From assembly GCA_015485455.1 (NCBI GenBank), contig WFTN01000205.1, positions 1-5,070 on the forward strand: a stretch of DNA of 5,070 bases, read 5' to 3'. The DNA comes from Planctomycetota bacterium. Lineage in GTDB: Bacteria > Planctomycetota > GCA-002687715 > DRQF01. Shown here piece after piece: positions 3,898-5,070 of this stretch. The translations under genes were made by a program, and so were the position numbers. The notes below the pieces were generated by a model, which did not search any database, was not told the DNA's origin, and was given only the letters and a program-made list of their open reading frames with translations. Numbering within the stretch: the stretch's first letter is position 1; every line of letters starts with the position of its first letter.

Positions 3898-5070
3898 ATG
3901 ACTCTTACGCTGAACTTCTGTGGATCTTCTATGCCAGCATTGCCCCGGAGTCGGTGGTGCTTTGCTCTTTTGTTGATGGGCATAGCCTTCCTTCTGGGGG
4001 CAAGCAGCACCCTTCAGGCTCAATCAAAACAACAGGTTCTTTGGTGGCGGGGCACGGTAAGAGAAGCCCAAAAGATCGCAGCGGAGCGAAATGTCCCTAT
4101 CTTGATCGCTCTTTTGCAAGATGGAGAAGAAGCCAGCGAGCGTCTCATCGATGAACTTTTCAAAGACAAGGCATTTGTCAAATTAACAAAAGAGTTGTTG
4201 CCCATTGTGGCCAGCAAGATGGATCATGGTTCTAAGTCGCAGACCATCAACGGGATCAAGAAAGAAGTGTGCAAGCGCATTGGTGGCTGTACCTGCGAAC
4301 ACCATCAGGGGGCGGAAGTCAAAGTGTTCCGTGTATTCTTCGTGGGGATTGATGCGAAAACCCCCCAGATCATGATCTGCAAACCAGACCTGACTTTAGT
4401 GGAACGTATTGAAGATGTGGCTGGCTCTCATTCCTATGGAGCCGCCGTCAAGAAGGCGAGAAAATCAATGGGGCCAGGGCTCAGTGCCCTTGCTCACAAA
4501 ACTGCCAGAGAACGTTTGACCAAGGCGCGCAACTTCTTACGCATGGGAAAGATTCGTGAGGCTTGGCAAGAGATCGAGCCTCTGGTGCAGGTGGGTGGTC
4601 CATCTCCATTGGTGAAAAGAGCGCTGGTTCTGCAAGAGCAGATCGACAGCCGGATCAACGAAGCTTTGAAGAAAGCCCGCAGTGCCGCTGAAGCGGGGGA
4701 CTACTGGACTGCCATGGGCACCCTTGATCAAATCATGGGGGAGTTCAAAGGGGCACCTCCGGCGAAGAAGGCAAAATCGCTTTTTGATCGACTCAAGAAA
4801 ACGAAACCGGGAAAGAAAGTGGCGAAGGGGCTTAAGAAGCAAGCCCGACTCCAGCCCACGATGGTGAAGGCGAAGAATCACGAAAATCATGGGGAATACG
4901 AAAAGGCCCGTCGGCTTTATCGCCGGGTGAAGAAAAAGGGCAAAGGACTCCCCATCGCCAAAGTGGCAGAAAGCCGCCTGAACTATTTTCAAACGGATGA
5001 GGCCATAGCTCGTCTGCTCAAGGAAATCGACAAAGAGAGCGAGGCGGGCAGTTTGCTCAAACAAGCCCGA
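3898..5070 (+). CDS. Secreted thioredoxin-like/TPR-repeat protein, partial (3' end outside window)
   Basis: An open frame of 391 codons without a stop, running off the right edge. The N-terminus has basic residues (17-19) and a hydrophobic core (21-35), with probable signal peptidase cleavage after Ala41 (LQA-QS), so it should be exported. Residues about 49-175 resemble a thioredoxin-like domain: WWRGTVREAQKIAAERNVPI, then a predicted strand ILIALL where an active-site CxxC would follow. Here that position reads QDGEEAS, so it is not a dithiol oxidoreductase. A cysteine/histidine cluster, C125-x5-C131-x-C133-x-HH, lies further on. Residues about 203-365 contain three TPR-like units, near 207-245, 256-299 and 324-361. 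Each has a Gly-x-[IY] turn, a following Ala, and a Pro-containing inter-helix segment; the protein is very Lys-rich here. ATG 3898 has GGGGA (3887-3891) 6 nt upstream; ATG 3931 (Met12) is an alternative. Substrate and partners are unknown. Confidence 0.8.
   Translation, partial: MTLTLNFCGSSMPALPRSRWCFALLLMGIAFLLGASSTLQAQSKQQVLWWRGTVREAQKIAAERNVPILIALLQDGEEASERLIDELFKDKAFVKLTKELLPIVASKMDHGSKSQTINGIKKEVCKRIGGCTCEHHQGAEVKVFRVFFVGIDAKTPQIMICKPDLTLVERIEDVAGSHSYGAAVKKARKSMGPGLSALAHKTARERLTKARNFLRMGKIREAWQEIEPLVQVGGPSPLVKRALVLQEQIDSRINEALKKARSAAEAGDYWTAMGTLDQIMGEFKGAPPAKKAKSLFDRLKKTKPGKKVAKGLKKQARLQPTMVKAKNHENHGEYEKARRLYRRVKKKGKGLPIAKVAESRLNYFQTDEAIARLLKEIDKESEAGSLLKQAR

Noticed and set aside
3885..4154. 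Plus-strand open frame of 89 codons overlapping the start of the TPR protein
   Set aside because: It is in another frame. The 3898 frame stays open to the window end for 391 codons and shows a signal peptide and domain pattern.
4537..5064. Minus-strand open frame of 175 codons at the right end
   Set aside because: It is the antisense shadow of the Lys-rich TPR-like region, where AAG/GAG codons read as CTT/CTC and give a Leu/Phe-rich product. The plus frame has a signal peptide, a start with a ribosome binding site, and repeats.

Overview
The window looks like ordinary chromosome from a Gram-negative-type bacterium of moderate GC content. A PVC/Planctomycetota-like origin is my best guess. 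It rests on the style of the secreted thioredoxin-like/TPR protein at the right end and on the presence of a probable arabinose-5-phosphate isomerase, not on any marker gene, so it is low confidence. No mobile element, CRISPR array, rRNA or tRNA was seen.

Layout, left to right. (1) At the left edge, on the minus strand, are the first 30 codons of a KpsF/GutQ/KdsD-type sugar-phosphate isomerase. (2) A non-coding divergent region of about 340 bp carries a good promoter for that gene. (3) A plus-strand pair follows: a small site-2 protease (peptidase M50) and scpA, separated by 3 nt. (4) Then comes an orphan predicted lipoprotein on the plus strand. (5) A GGCGCC-stem bidirectional terminator separates it from a convergent argR (arginine repressor) on the minus strand. 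(6) An unusually long non-coding region of about 665 bp (3233-3897) lies between argR and the next gene. It is dense in inverted repeats and ends in a strong plus-strand intrinsic terminator. (7) The right edge holds a plus-strand gene of at least 391 codons with a signal peptide, a thioredoxin-like domain without a CxxC motif, and TPR-like helical repeats. It is still open at the window end.

How the genes relate. The M50 protease and ScpA appear translationally coupled, a neighbourhood seen in other bacteria, although the usual neighbours trpS and scpB are absent here. ArgR is transcribed alone and its upstream region has dyads and a tandem ATTCAT-type motif that could serve autoregulation. 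The other genes have no clear functional link.

The most interesting item is the 3490-3840 region. From 3657 to 3800 the plus strand can fold into a three-way junction, followed by a long GC-rich arm with its own apical hairpin and a T6 tract. I read it as an undescribed structured RNA, either a stand-alone small RNA or a leader/attenuator of the downstream secreted protein gene. This is inference from base pairing seen by eye and needs covariation or transcript data.
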